A stretch of DNA of 64,000 nucleotides from an uncultured Collinsella sp. (lineage in GTDB: Bacteria > Actinomycetota > Coriobacteriia > Coriobacteriales > Coriobacteriaceae). Positions 17,116 to 25,680 of the stretch are shown here, one piece after another; the stretch's first letter is position 1, and every line of letters starts with the position of its first letter. A model generated the notes under the pieces. The model saw nothing but the letters and a program-made list of their open reading frames with translations, did no database searches and had not been told where the DNA came from. Location: positions 186,001 through 250,000 of the forward strand of contig CALJMO010000052.1 in assembly GCA_937982065.1 (NCBI GenBank), written 5' to 3'. The translations under genes and the position numbers were made by a program.

Positions 17116-17922
17116 ATGGCGATGAATGTATCCCGGCGCGGCTTTTTGGGCGCTGTCGGACTGATGTCGATTGCCGGATTGAGCGGCTTGAGCGGATGCG
17201 GACCGACGGGAGTGAAGGGAAAGACGCTCTATTACATATCGGTCTGCGACAACGTCGCCCTCGGGAAGATGACGAATAACAAGCTGGGTTCCGAGACGAC
17301 GATCACCTTCGACGACGGGGACGGCTGGCATTACGCAGGGTCGTTCGAGTCCTCGGGAACGTGGAGGCAGGAAGACGAGAACATCGTATTGAGCTCAAGC
17401 GAGCTCGGTACCCTGACGCTCAAGAAGGCCGACGATGCGGATGCCTATATCCCCTCTGGCGACGAGGAGTACGGCGAGCGCTATTTCCTGAGCGAGGACG
17501 ATGCGAAGAAGTACTACGAGGACTACACCGGCAAGGCGGTCGCCCGCGTCAAAGAGCTGCTTGAATCGCAGGAATGGGAACGCTCGAACCGGCCGGAGTC
17601 CATGGCGAGCCCCGAGGAGATCAACTTCGACAGCGGAAAGATCGCATTCAAGAAGGCGTCGTATAACCAAAAGGGCTATCTGTTCACTCAAGGTCCCAGT
17701 GATGACGAATGGGCCGCATCGGACCATTCGGGAAAGTACAGCCTCACGGTCAAAGACCAGAGGGCGAAGGATACCGACTCGACACCGCGCCCGCTCGTTT
17801 ACAAGGGCGAGCTGACGGCCGATGGGGCGTCGGTGGCCTATACTCTCGAGAAACGTAACGACAGCCTGGTTCTGAAGCTGGGAGAGACGATGTATGACCC
17901 GGTGTTCACGAATGGAAAATAG
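17116..17922 (+). CDS. lipoprotein of unknown function with Tat-like signal
   Basis: Start chosen at the ATG at 17116, because AAAGGAG lies 7 bp upstream. The N-terminus has SRRGFLG followed by a hydrophobic stretch and the lipobox LSGC at about residue 25, so export and lipid anchoring are expected; the RRxFL pattern suggests the Tat route. The mature 240-residue part is acidic and beta-rich (ETTITFDDGDGWHYAGSFE) without a known domain. Its stop overlaps the start of the next gene, so the two proteins are probably made together and both act at the cell surface. Confidence 0.75.
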   Translation: MAMNVSRRGFLGAVGLMSIAGLSGLSGCGPTGVKGKTLYYISVCDNVALGKMTNNKLGSETTITFDDGDGWHYAGSFESSGTWRQEDENIVLSSSELGTLTLKKADDADAYIPSGDEEYGERYFLSEDDAKKYYEDYTGKAVARVKELLESQEWERSNRPESMASPEEINFDSGKIAFKKASYNQKGYLFTQGPSDDEWAASDHSGKYSLTVKDQRAKDTDSTPRPLVYKGELTADGASVAYTLEKRNDSLVLKLGETMYDPVFTNGK

Positions 17923-19111
17923 CGGTCGAATCAAGCTCTTCGGGCGCGAGTTCTCCCGTAAACAGGTCTGCGCGGCTGGTGCAGGAATCCTCTGTGCGGC
18001 GCTTCTCATCGGCTGCGGGGCTTACGCTATCTCACATGCCAGTTGGACGGGAGATTCCAATGCCCCTGCGGTGTCGCAGTCGAAGGACGATGAGGAGCAG
18101 GACATGGTGCTATCCCTTGAGGTGAAGGCTGACGGCTGGGATGCGGACACCTCCACGCCCGTCATCGCCCATATAGAGGATGCGGACGGGGAAGTGGACT
18201 TCTACACTGCTATCGCCGCGAACAAGCAGGTGACCGTGAAGGTCGGTGAGTCCGGTACCTATACCGTCACATTCATCTCACCGGTGAACGCCGACGGCTC
18301 AATCTATAAGGTGCCATCGAAGAAGGTTACCGCCGGAAAAGCCGACAAGACAGTTGCCACAGGCGTGACTTTCGATAAGGTGGATGCGGACAAGGTAACG
18401 AAAGATGACCTGACAGCCATCGTCAAGGACGTTGCGGAAGCCGTGAAGAAGGGCGATTCCACCCTGACCGGTGACAAGGGCGCTGAGGTTGTGAAGAAGT
18501 TCGAGAACAACATCAAGAAGAACCCGAATGCCGATGCCGGTGCCGTCGAGAAGGAGACCGAGAAGGCGCAGGAGACCGCCAAGGAAGAGAAGTCCGACGC
18601 GAAGACCCCGGAAACTTCCGACAGCAAGAAGAGCGATTCAGGCTCATCCAACGGCTCCAAGAAGGATAATGGGAACAGCGGTTCCGACAGCAAGCCGAGT
18701 GGAAGCAACAATAGCAACTCCGGTAGCTCCTCGAAGAAGGATGACACCCCGGCGCATGTCCATAAGTATGATATCTACCATCCCGCAGTGACCCATACGG
18801 AGAAGGTGTTCCATCCCGCAGTGACCCATACGGAGACCGTGCATCATCCGGCGGTGACTCATACGGAGTCTCGTTCAATCTGTAATGGATGCGGTGCGGA
18901 TATTACGGGTAACGAGCGGAGTCATGCGAAAAGTGCCATGTTGGCGGGGAATGCAGCATGTGGAGCATGGCATTCGGAGCCGCGTACCGTGACGGATTCC
19001 GCAGCATACGATGAGACGGTTACGATTACAGATTCTGCGGCATGGGAGGAAACGGTTACGATTACAGATTCTGCGGCATACTACACTTGTTCCTGCGGTG
19101 CCACGAAGTAG
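17912..19111 (+). CDS. membrane-anchored surface protein with HPAVTHTE repeats
   Basis: 399 residues from the ATG at 17912. One N-terminal membrane helix (about residues 20-44) precedes an extracellular beta-type domain, a helical Lys/Glu-rich segment, a Ser/Lys/Gly linker (about 235-285), three copies of an 11-residue HPAVTHTE unit, then CNGCGAD...CGAWH...CSCGATK, which could bind a metal ion. A 12-residue unit containing ETVTITDSAA follows. Related His- and Cys-rich tails occur in surface proteins of gut Firmicutes and Coriobacteriia; their function is not known to me. Confidence 0.72.
   Translation: MENSGRIKLFGREFSRKQVCAAGAGILCAALLIGCGAYAISHASWTGDSNAPAVSQSKDDEEQDMVLSLEVKADGWDADTSTPVIAHIEDADGEVDFYTAIAANKQVTVKVGESGTYTVTFISPVNADGSIYKVPSKKVTAGKADKTVATGVTFDKVDADKVTKDDLTAIVKDVAEAVKKGDSTLTGDKGAEVVKKFENNIKKNPNADAGAVEKETEKAQETAKEEKSDAKTPETSDSKKSDSGSSNGSKKDNGNSGSDSKPSGSNNSNSGSSSKKDDTPAHVHKYDIYHPAVTHTEKVFHPAVTHTETVHHPAVTHTESRSICNGCGADITGNERSHAKSAMLAGNAACGAWHSEPRTVTDSAAYDETVTITDSAAWEETVTITDSAAYYTCSCGATK
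18777..18873 (+). repeat. three 33-bp coding repeats
   Basis: The DNA unit beginning CATCCCGCAGTGACC recurs every 33 bp and encodes (Y/F/H)HPAVTHTE plus two residues. The first two copies are nearly identical at the DNA level, so copy number could change by slippage or recombination. Confidence 0.85.
19010..19081 (+). repeat. two 36-bp coding repeats
   Basis: Two adjacent 36-bp units (19010-19045 and 19046-19081) encode (D/E)ETVTITDSAA plus an aromatic residue. They differ at only a few positions, which suggests recent duplication at the 3' end of the surface-protein gene. Confidence 0.8.
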
Positions 19112-19337
19112 CGGAAGCCGCCGAATTCTAGGCCGTAGCGGTCAAGCATCAGGTTGAGTTCTGTTGATGCCGACGGACGCACGCGCTCCGGTATCCTCCA
19201 TGTCCCCCGAGCCACCTTAGCCAAGGTTCCAAGGGGCACCGCCCCTTGGCGCGCAGGGGCTCGGGGATGGCGCGAGGCATCCCCGGAATAGCTGGCGCGG
19301 GCACGCCGATGGCATGCCCGCGCTCTCTGTGTACGCT
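19112..19337. other. gap with possible gene fragment
   Basis: The minus strand reads WRIPERVRPSASTELNLMLD then RYGLEFGGFRYFVAP toward 19081. This looks protein-like but has no start. It overlaps the end of the surface-protein gene in antisense. It may be the end of a decayed gene; I cannot name it. Confidence 0.25.
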
Positions 19338-19631
19338 TCACCCCTCTTCGGCAACGTGCACGGTCCGGCCGCTCTCGCAGTCGATGCTCTCCACGTCGCC
19401 GAATCCGATTCGGACGGCAGCCCATCCGCCCCCGTCCCCCACCAAGGCGTCGGCCTCGTCGCATGCGTCCGAGACGAGTCGCCCGAGTTCGGGCGACCCC
19501 TCCAGAGCTGTGCCCATCTCGAACGCCCCGCCCTCGCCACCCGACTCAAACTCGACGACGACAGTCAGCCCGACGGCTCCGCCCGGGGACTTGCCGAATC
19601 TGCCCACGGCGTCAAACTCGTCCATCTCCAT
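19338..19631 (-). CDS. small acidic hypothetical protein
   Basis: 97 residues from the ATG at 19631, with GGGGAGGT upstream, overlapping the region just after the DUF2958 stop. The composition is Gly/Glu/Val-rich (AVGLTVVVEFESGGEGG, GGGWAAVRIGFGDVE), suggesting a small beta-sandwich. It forms a two-gene operon with the DUF2958 gene. No family recognised. Confidence 0.55.
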   Translation of the reverse strand: MEMDEFDAVGRFGKSPGGAVGLTVVVEFESGGEGGAFEMGTALEGSPELGRLVSDACDEADALVGDGGGWAAVRIGFGDVESIDCESGRTVHVAEEG

Positions 19632-19635
19632 GGAG

Positions 19636-19935
19636 CTACCTCCCCCTGACGGCGCTGAGCGACTTCGGTTCAAAGTGCTCGTCGCGTTCGATGGCGGCGA
19701 ACCCCATCTGGCGGTTCAGCTCGGCCATCTCCTTGATGCTGAAGTAGCCGAGCTCGTCGTCATAGCCCTCGACGAGGCCGAACGCCTCGTCCGTGCCGTC
19801 GAACTCGAGCAGCCACCAGTCCCATCCGTTCACGCACGAGAAGTAGTGGACGTATACCGTGGGGTCTTCCGTGCCGTCTTGCTCATAGAGCCTCGGCAGC
19901 CCCTCCGCAATCTCCCCCGTCATCAGCTCCTGCAT
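19636..19935 (-). CDS. DUF2958 family protein
   Basis: 99 residues from the ATG at 19935, chosen for the GGAGGA site; a longer start would add an unsupported basic leader. The sequence LPRLYEQDGTEDPTVYVHYF, then GWDWWLLEFDGTDEAFGLVEG and DDELGYFSIKEM, matches DUF2958, a small family common on plasmids and integrative elements. Biochemical function is unknown. It is the first gene of a minus-strand pair with the small protein at 19338-19631. Confidence 0.75.
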   Translation of the reverse strand: MQELMTGEIAEGLPRLYEQDGTEDPTVYVHYFSCVNGWDWWLLEFDGTDEAFGLVEGYDDELGYFSIKEMAELNRQMGFAAIERDEHFEPKSLSAVRGR

Positions 19936-20323
19936 GTCTTCCTCCGTTTCCGGGCACGCTGCCCTGAACATCTCGCCCTTGCGGGCAAAGCCGAATGGCG
20001 ACGCCGCGCGTCGTCGTCGGCTTTGCTCCCTGCAAAGCCGCACCGGAGCGAAGACGGGTCAAGGGAGTCCATGACGACCTCCACCAACCGGAGCGGAGCG
20101 GAGGTTTGTGCGGGGTCTCATGGGCCCCTTGACGCAGCGTAGCGGAGGTGCCACCCGCGTAACGGATACGAGGTCATGACCGGCGAATGCCACCGAAACG
20201 TTGGAAAACATGGGTCAAGACTGAAGAGAGGCGGCCATCCCTAACGGATGGCCGCCTTAGCGTGCCTTACTATTTCTCTTCTGGTATATGGCCGAGACGT
20301 CTGCCGGGCAAATCCCGACGATC
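19936..20323. other. intergenic region with hairpins
   Basis: No convincing gene. GGCGGCCATCC-CTAAC-GGATGGCCGCC at 20230-20256 is a perfect 11-bp hairpin downstream of the restriction gene and probably ends that operon. A second inverted repeat (GCAAAGCCGA with TCGGCTTTGC) lies near 19989-20030 close to the DUF2958 promoter. Confidence 0.45.
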
Positions 20324-23233
20324 CTAGTGATAATCGTTTGCGAAGGAACCGTAGAAGAGCGCCTTACAGTCGACATCGCTGTAGGCCATAACGGCATCCT
20401 GGACCTCGGGGCGCAGGAGGTTGAGCACCTTGTACACGCCCTCGCCCATATCACCGACGAAGAGTACCTGCTTGAACACGTCGGGATAATCGCGCAAGTA
20501 GGTTACATAGCCTCTGAGCTTTGCCAGCGTGTCACCGAGGAACTCGCCATGCGGGTCGACGATGGACGGTCTGATGACACCCTCAGCATCCTTCACGAAG
20601 AAGAGGAAGTCTGGATGCAGGGCCTTACGTCCCACCGAAGACATGTACGGGATCGAAAACGCCTTGGCAGACATGCTGCCCGACGGATTGCGATAGAAGG
20701 CAACTGTGCGATTCTTTGCCAATTCGTTCCTAACGATATAGTCTTCCGCCGGGTTCAGGTCGAGCGGGCAGAGGCCGTCCTCTTTCTGCACGATATGGCA
20801 CGGATACTTAGCGAAGTCGTCCGACGTGCTGGTAGACGTGGGCCACTCTATCTTTGTGAGACGCTTGCCCTCGGTTTCACGGGCCAGCTCGTCGTAGCGT
20901 TGCTTTGCCACGTCGTTAAGGTAGTCATAATCGCCAGATCCATCGACCTTATCGAAGTATCCCTTTCGGCATTGAGCCGCCCAGCCCTCGAGCGCATCAA
21001 CGATGGCCTGCGTGCGAACCGCTGCGGCAAGGCGCAGGTCGCACTCGGGCCGCCCAAGCTCCTTGAAGTTGGCGCGACGATACTCATTCGCAAACTCCTT
21101 AGTGAAATGCATGTCGGCGTCGCGAGCGGCCTTTCTGAGACCCTCGGCGTCCGTGCGGGCCTCCTCCTGCTCCTGGTCCTCGGTCTCGTTGAGCTTGTCG
21201 AGCGTGATCTTGACGGTCTCGGCAACCTCTACGTCGTGTTTGGTTTCGCGGTACTCGTCCTCGTTAGCAACGATGTATCCCTTGAGCTTCTGGACGAACT
21301 GTTTTTTCACGTCGGCTGCGGCATTGACATCGAGGCCAGTCTCGACAAGCAGAGTCGCCGTCTTAACCAGGCTCTGGAATTCGTTTCTAGCCTTCTTCGG
21401 AATGCGCTGGACGGGGATGGAGTCGAAGGCTGTGCGGATGCCCTGCCACTCCTGGTGCGTGAAAGACTGCTCGCGCTTGGTGGGCGGCTTGGGCTTTGCC
21501 ATGGGCACGGGTTTTACGACCGAGACGGGCTGGGTCGGCTCGGTCTGCGTGGAACTTGGCTCAGGGGTCGCAGGTTGCTCCGGGGCAGGCGCTACAACGT
21601 AGTTGCCCGTTGCGGGCTGAGGCGTCAGCTCCGCTTCTGGCGCCGGTACGTCGACGGGCCTGACCGCCGAGGCAAGCGAGGGCTGCGTTCCCTGCATGTC
21701 CAACGGCTCCTGAATCGCGATGCCGGCAAGCGGCGCCTGGTAGCCGGGTTGTGCCTGCCGCGTCGCCTCGATGGCCTTCTCGTTCTCCTTGTACGCCTTG
21801 AGCTCCTGTTGGTAGTCGGCTTCGGACTTGGGCACAGCCGCCGTGATAGTCACGGGGTTGAGAACGATGTTCTGCTTGCCGATGGAGCTCTCGCCCATGT
21901 CGTCCTTGCGGCCCATGAGGTAGTCGACCACGTCCTGAGTGCTCTCGGGATTGAACTGGGGTAGGTAGCAGGCGACGGAGTTCAAAAGATCATCGGATTC
22001 GATGCGCCGCGCAAGTGGAGTGCGTACCATACGTCCCACGAGTTGTGCGATATAGGTCGAGTCCGAACGCCTGCGCTGCGAGAAGATGACCTCCGCTCGC
22101 GGGCAGTCCCATCCGTTGGAGACAGCCTCCTTGGCGAAGAGCACGCGAATGCGCGAGGTGTCCTGAACGAACTCGGGCTCGACATAGGGAATGAGGTATT
22201 TTCCCGCCGCGATGTCCTTATGCTCGCCGAAGACGTTGGCAAACGACATCGCCTCGGAAAGACCGGGGACCAGGCCCGTAATCTGGTCGCACATCTCAGC
22301 CAGGGCCGAGTTGCTCACGTTGTCCGCCGCTTGGATGAGCAGCAGCGGGTTGACGGGACTCTCGCCCTCACGGGCACAGTACTCGCCCCACTCGCGGCAG
22401 GCCAGGGCATAGCGCTCGCACGCCATAGTGAGGTACTGGTGCTCGACTGGGTCGTCCTTCTCTGGCACGCGCAACTCGATGATGTCCTTGAGCAGACCTG
22501 ACTCCTGGACCTCGCGAGGGGTCACAGCGACCTTTGGCATACGCACGCGATCGGCGCGCTGGTCCATAGCTGCCTCGAACCTCTGCGGCGTGGCGGAGAC
22601 ACCAACGACAACGGGCATCGCTGCACGACCATCCAGGCCATCAATTAGGTTGGCGTAAATCGTCGCGGTGCCGCGCTCACTTGACGCATTGGCCCCCAGG
22701 CCGCGGTGGGCCTCGTCTATGAACAGATAGAGGTTACGCTCCGGGTCCCTGATGGTGCGGTCAAGGATATCCCAGAACACGCGGCCGGAGTTGGCCTCAC
22801 CACCCTTGGTGAGCAGGCCGTTCTTGCTAAGTAGGTCCTTGCTGAGGAAATAGACGTGGCGCGGTTCGAGAATGTCGTGCGCGGCTCCGAAGTCGTTGGT
22901 AATCGTGACCAGATGGCGCCTGTCGAGGATGCTGTCTGCCAGCTTGTCCGCCACGTTGGAGAAACGCACGCTCGTCTGCTCGTTCAGGCTCGGGGAATCC
23001 GAGAGCCAAAGAACAACGGCATTCTCGTCGGGCATGAGGCCCAGATCATCGTCTCCGAAGAAGAGTGCTTCGATCGTCGCCGCGCACATGACCGTCTTGC
23101 CCGAGCCCGTGGGAGATGCGAGGCACACCGAAGACAGTTCGCCGTCCTGCTCATAGCGTCGACACATCGACTGCAACTTGTTTGCCAGGGTCGCGACTGC
23201 CCCGGCTTGGAAATCCTTAAGTTCGACTCTCAT
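20324..23233 (-). CDS. res: Type III restriction endonuclease subunit (Res)
   Basis: 969 residues from the ATG at 23233, with GAGGT upstream; longer starts run into mod. The helicase motifs are PTGSGKT (41-47), LFIDEAHRGLG and VVGVSATPQRF, followed by VLFAKEAVSNGWDCPRAEVIF and QLVGRMVRTP. A C-terminal nuclease-type block, HPDFLFFVKDAEGVI...SIVDPHG, matches the PD-(D/E)xK region of Type III Res. A Pro/Gln-rich linker lies mid-protein. The enzyme translocates or signals along DNA and cuts when two unmethylated sites are met head to head. The start is 2 bp from the mod stop, so its supply follows mod translation. Confidence 0.93.
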   Translation of the reverse strand: MRVELKDFQAGAVATLANKLQSMCRRYEQDGELSSVCLASPTGSGKTVMCAATIEALFFGDDDLGLMPDENAVVLWLSDSPSLNEQTSVRFSNVADKLADSILDRRHLVTITNDFGAAHDILEPRHVYFLSKDLLSKNGLLTKGGEANSGRVFWDILDRTIRDPERNLYLFIDEAHRGLGANASSERGTATIYANLIDGLDGRAAMPVVVGVSATPQRFEAAMDQRADRVRMPKVAVTPREVQESGLLKDIIELRVPEKDDPVEHQYLTMACERYALACREWGEYCAREGESPVNPLLLIQAADNVSNSALAEMCDQITGLVPGLSEAMSFANVFGEHKDIAAGKYLIPYVEPEFVQDTSRIRVLFAKEAVSNGWDCPRAEVIFSQRRRSDSTYIAQLVGRMVRTPLARRIESDDLLNSVACYLPQFNPESTQDVVDYLMGRKDDMGESSIGKQNIVLNPVTITAAVPKSEADYQQELKAYKENEKAIEATRQAQPGYQAPLAGIAIQEPLDMQGTQPSLASAVRPVDVPAPEAELTPQPATGNYVVAPAPEQPATPEPSSTQTEPTQPVSVVKPVPMAKPKPPTKREQSFTHQEWQGIRTAFDSIPVQRIPKKARNEFQSLVKTATLLVETGLDVNAAADVKKQFVQKLKGYIVANEDEYRETKHDVEVAETVKITLDKLNETEDQEQEEARTDAEGLRKAARDADMHFTKEFANEYRRANFKELGRPECDLRLAAAVRTQAIVDALEGWAAQCRKGYFDKVDGSGDYDYLNDVAKQRYDELARETEGKRLTKIEWPTSTSTSDDFAKYPCHIVQKEDGLCPLDLNPAEDYIVRNELAKNRTVAFYRNPSGSMSAKAFSIPYMSSVGRKALHPDFLFFVKDAEGVIRPSIVDPHGEFLGDTLAKLRGYVTYLRDYPDVFKQVLFVGDMGEGVYKVLNLLRPEVQDAVMAYSDVDCKALFYGSFANDYH

Positions 23234-23235
23234 GC

Positions 23236-25419
23236 TTACCTCACCGCATCCTCGGCGGCAATCTTGAACGATTGCAGGTAGTTCTCGTACAGACGGACAA
23301 CGTCGAGCCCGGGGAGCTGAGTCTTGACGGAGGCATATCGAGCCGTGTCGTCCGTGATCACATAGGCGCACCTTATGCTGGCATTCTGCTTGACGGCGTC
23401 TATGAAAGAGCCAACCGAAGCAAAGTCGAAAAGGACGGCATAGGCGTCGGCCATGGCAAGGCCCGGCTGCTCGTGCTTGATGATGCTGCCACGCGAACCA
23501 GCGCGCAGCCAGAGCAGAGGCGCGATCTCCTCGAAGGCCACGCCCAGCTCGACGGCGTCTGGATCTTCGTAGGTGAGGTCAAAGAAGACGGCGTTTTCCT
23601 CGAAGCCGTCGGCCATGGGGAACTCGTCGGTGAACTTGTAGTCACCCTTGATGGGGTCGCCCTCGGGCGTCTTGCCCGTGATGGCCGCCGTGACGCGAGG
23701 TTTGGTAACGTACTGGCAGATGCCCAGCGCCTCCCATTCGGGGTCGCCCTGGCGAAGACCGCGCTTGGTGAGCTTTTTGGATTCGTCCTCTGAGACCTCG
23801 TTGTTCGTGATGCTGATGGAGCGCCTGCGCCCGCCGTCCTGATGGTTCAGGCGCATGACGGCGTGCGCCGTGGTGCCCGATCCTGAGAAGAAATCGACTA
23901 CAAGGGCGTCGGGCTTGTCGGCAACAACGGAAGCGATTGAGAGCTCGGTCGCATAAAGGGACTTTGGAAATGTGAAGCGCCTATCGCCGATGAACTTTTT
24001 GATATATCGGCTCCCGTATTCACCGGCAGAGAACTGCGCGCCACTCCAAACGGTTGTTGGAATGGCAGAGCGCTCTCCCTGCTCTTCGAGAAGCAAGGAC
24101 CCATCCTCAGCCTTGCCAATGAGTTTAATTTCTCCATTCTTGAGACGCTCCTCTTGGGAATCTCCTAGGTAAAGGAGGGAGTACCGATCACTCTTTTTGT
24201 TGTACTCACCTACTTTTGCGCACCCGCGATCAAGCTTGGCCTGTAGAGCATTCTGGGAGATCCTCCAAGTCGCCTCTCGGCCATCGGTCCTAATAGGCCA
24301 AACTGCCCTGAGACCCGTTTTTGTCGGTATCTTTGTCCAGTCTTGTTCAAGGGGGAGAGAAGCGCCGAGCTCCTTAATGGTCGCGGTCTCCTCATCGATA
24401 TAGATGGGATAAAAGAGGTTCGGCCTTGCGGTGCGGGCGGCATTGGGACCGCCCCTCAGCAGCCACTCCCAACGTACCTTACGTTGGGAGCGGCTGCTCG
24501 ACGCGTCATCAGCCACTTTTTCCTCAAGTTCTCCGAACTCGACGGAATAGAGCCTGCGATCCACTTGGCACGGCGCGGCGGTACCAAAAAAGCAAAAGAC
24601 AGCGTACTCGTCAGCCCTCTTGAACTGGTTGCCACGGGCAACCCCGTTCTTGTTTATGGTGATTGAAACCGTCTGGATACCGGTCGCGTTGGGAAAAACG
24701 CTCTCTAAAAGAAGCTCAAGCCTTGCGTACTCCTTCTCATCGATCGTCACGATGAGTACTGAATCGTTGGGATTGAGCAGCTGCTTGGCGAGCTTGAGGC
24801 GGCGCTCCATGAAGGCAAGCCACTTGGAGTGGCGATAGGCGTCGGAGCCGTCGACGTAATCATTGTTGTATTTCCAGTCGCGGGCGCCAGTGTTATAGGG
24901 TGGGTCAATATATATACAGTCCACTTTGCCTGCATAGGCAAAGGCTAAGGTTTCAAGAGCATGGTAGTTTTCGCCGTTAATGACAACCTGATAGGGCTTA
25001 TCGCCACCGCGCTCAACACGCCCAGTCTCTTTGAGGCCGGCATAAATCGGCTGGTCATATTCAGCGACAGGCACGACATCGTCGACAGCAACGGGGCGGG
25101 GCTCGCATTCGTTTTCGTCATATGAGGGCGATTGATATGGCTTTAGATCAGCAACCCCCCCCCGAACGGTATTTACCAACCATAACAGTTGGGAGTTAGA
25201 GTCCTCTTTTCTACCACGCTCGGGAAGTACCTGTACGACATCGCCCTTCATGATAGGTTTGCCATAAAGGCGAAGTCGTTCTGGACGGTTGTGTTCAAAT
25301 ACAAGCCCAAACTGGCGCTGCGCAGCAAAGGCGCGGATGTCGGCAGCGAGCTGACGATCGCCCAGTTTGACAGCGCGATCAACAAGGTTCTGAACGACTG
25401 CTTGCGCCGTCTGGGACAT
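23236..25419 (-). CDS. mod: Type III adenine-specific DNA methyltransferase (Mod), phase-variable by sequence
   Basis: 727 residues from the ATG at 25419, with GGGGGAG upstream, overlapping the stop of the RHH gene. Motif IV is DPPY (172-175, in CIYIDPPYNTGARDW) and motif I is DFFSGSGTTAHA near the C-terminal half. This beta-class order is typical of Type III Mod. The central region between them is the target-recognition part. Codons 86-89 contain a run of nine G. Losing one G gives TAA after six codons and gaining one gives TGA after five, so the gene is built to switch off. In this sequence it is in frame (on). Confidence 0.95.
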   Translation of the reverse strand: MSQTAQAVVQNLVDRAVKLGDRQLAADIRAFAAQRQFGLVFEHNRPERLRLYGKPIMKGDVVQVLPERGRKEDSNSQLLWLVNTVRGGVADLKPYQSPSYDENECEPRPVAVDDVVPVAEYDQPIYAGLKETGRVERGGDKPYQVVINGENYHALETLAFAYAGKVDCIYIDPPYNTGARDWKYNNDYVDGSDAYRHSKWLAFMERRLKLAKQLLNPNDSVLIVTIDEKEYARLELLLESVFPNATGIQTVSITINKNGVARGNQFKRADEYAVFCFFGTAAPCQVDRRLYSVEFGELEEKVADDASSSRSQRKVRWEWLLRGGPNAARTARPNLFYPIYIDEETATIKELGASLPLEQDWTKIPTKTGLRAVWPIRTDGREATWRISQNALQAKLDRGCAKVGEYNKKSDRYSLLYLGDSQEERLKNGEIKLIGKAEDGSLLLEEQGERSAIPTTVWSGAQFSAGEYGSRYIKKFIGDRRFTFPKSLYATELSIASVVADKPDALVVDFFSGSGTTAHAVMRLNHQDGGRRRSISITNNEVSEDESKKLTKRGLRQGDPEWEALGICQYVTKPRVTAAITGKTPEGDPIKGDYKFTDEFPMADGFEENAVFFDLTYEDPDAVELGVAFEEIAPLLWLRAGSRGSIIKHEQPGLAMADAYAVLFDFASVGSFIDAVKQNASIRCAYVITDDTARYASVKTQLPGLDVVRLYENYLQSFKIAAEDAVR
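24458..24498. repeat. 19-bp inverted repeat inside mod
   Basis: Arms 24458-24476 and 24480-24498 pair with one mismatch around a 3-bp loop. The hairpin lies in the predicted target-recognition region of mod and encodes an Arg-rich stretch (RSQRKVRWEWLLR). Such a strong hairpin is unusual inside a gene and might mark a junction between exchanged recognition domains. Confidence 0.75.
25155..25163 (-). repeat. G9 homopolymer tract in mod
   Basis: Nine consecutive C on the plus strand (G on the coding strand) cover codons 86-89 of mod. G-tracts of this length are slippage sites in phase-variable bacterial genes. Both alternative frames hit a stop within about 12-15 bases after the tract. Confidence 0.9.
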
Positions 25420-25586
25420 CACTTCTCCCCCTTGCACTTCTCGTCAATCCATTCGCGCAGGACTTTAGCCACTGTCTTATCCTGGCGCGCGGCATAGGAC
25501 TTAAGAGCCCGCTTATCCTCGCGGGTTATCGAAAGCGTGAACTTATCCAGCTCCCTTTCGGCATGAACAGCCTGATCTTCCTCCAT
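25419..25586 (-). CDS. 55-residue ribbon-helix-helix protein
   Basis: A short gene at the head of the restriction-modification operon. The ATG at 25586 has GGAGGGG upstream and the stop overlaps the mod start (ATGA on the minus strand). The product, with LDKFTLSITREDKRALKSYA and KTVAKVLREWIDEKC, has one beta strand followed by two helices, as in Arc/CopG-type DNA-binding dimers. It is followed by mod and res and preceded by four TACGTA palindromes, so it is probably the autoregulator (control protein) of the system. It is not a classical C protein. Confidence 0.75.
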   Translation of the reverse strand: MEEDQAVHAERELDKFTLSITREDKRALKSYAARQDKTVAKVLREWIDEKCKGEK

Positions 25587-25650
25587 GGTCGCCCCTCCGA
25601 ATTGACCTGTTCTACGTTCCTTAATTGGCCGAAACCATTTTACTTCAAAA

Positions 25651-25680
25651 TACGTAATTACGTAATTACGTAATTACGTA
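25651..25680. promoter_or_regulatory. tandem TACGTAAT operator over the RM-operon promoter
   Basis: Three 8-bp units TACGTAAT plus a final TACGTA give four palindromic half-turn sites. On the minus strand, TTACGT within the array lies 17 bp from a TAAAAT -10-like hexamer, so the repeats overlap the -35 region of the RHH-mod-res promoter. RHH proteins bind such short tandem sites cooperatively; repression is inferred. Confidence 0.65.

Noticed and set aside
17116..17922. lipoprotein as substrate-binding component of an ABC transporter
   Set aside because: No permease or ATPase gene is nearby and the mature part has no solute-binding fold motif.
25651..25680. possible CRISPR-like repeat
   Set aside because: The units are 8 bp and directly adjacent without spacers, and no cas genes exist in the window; operator array fits better.
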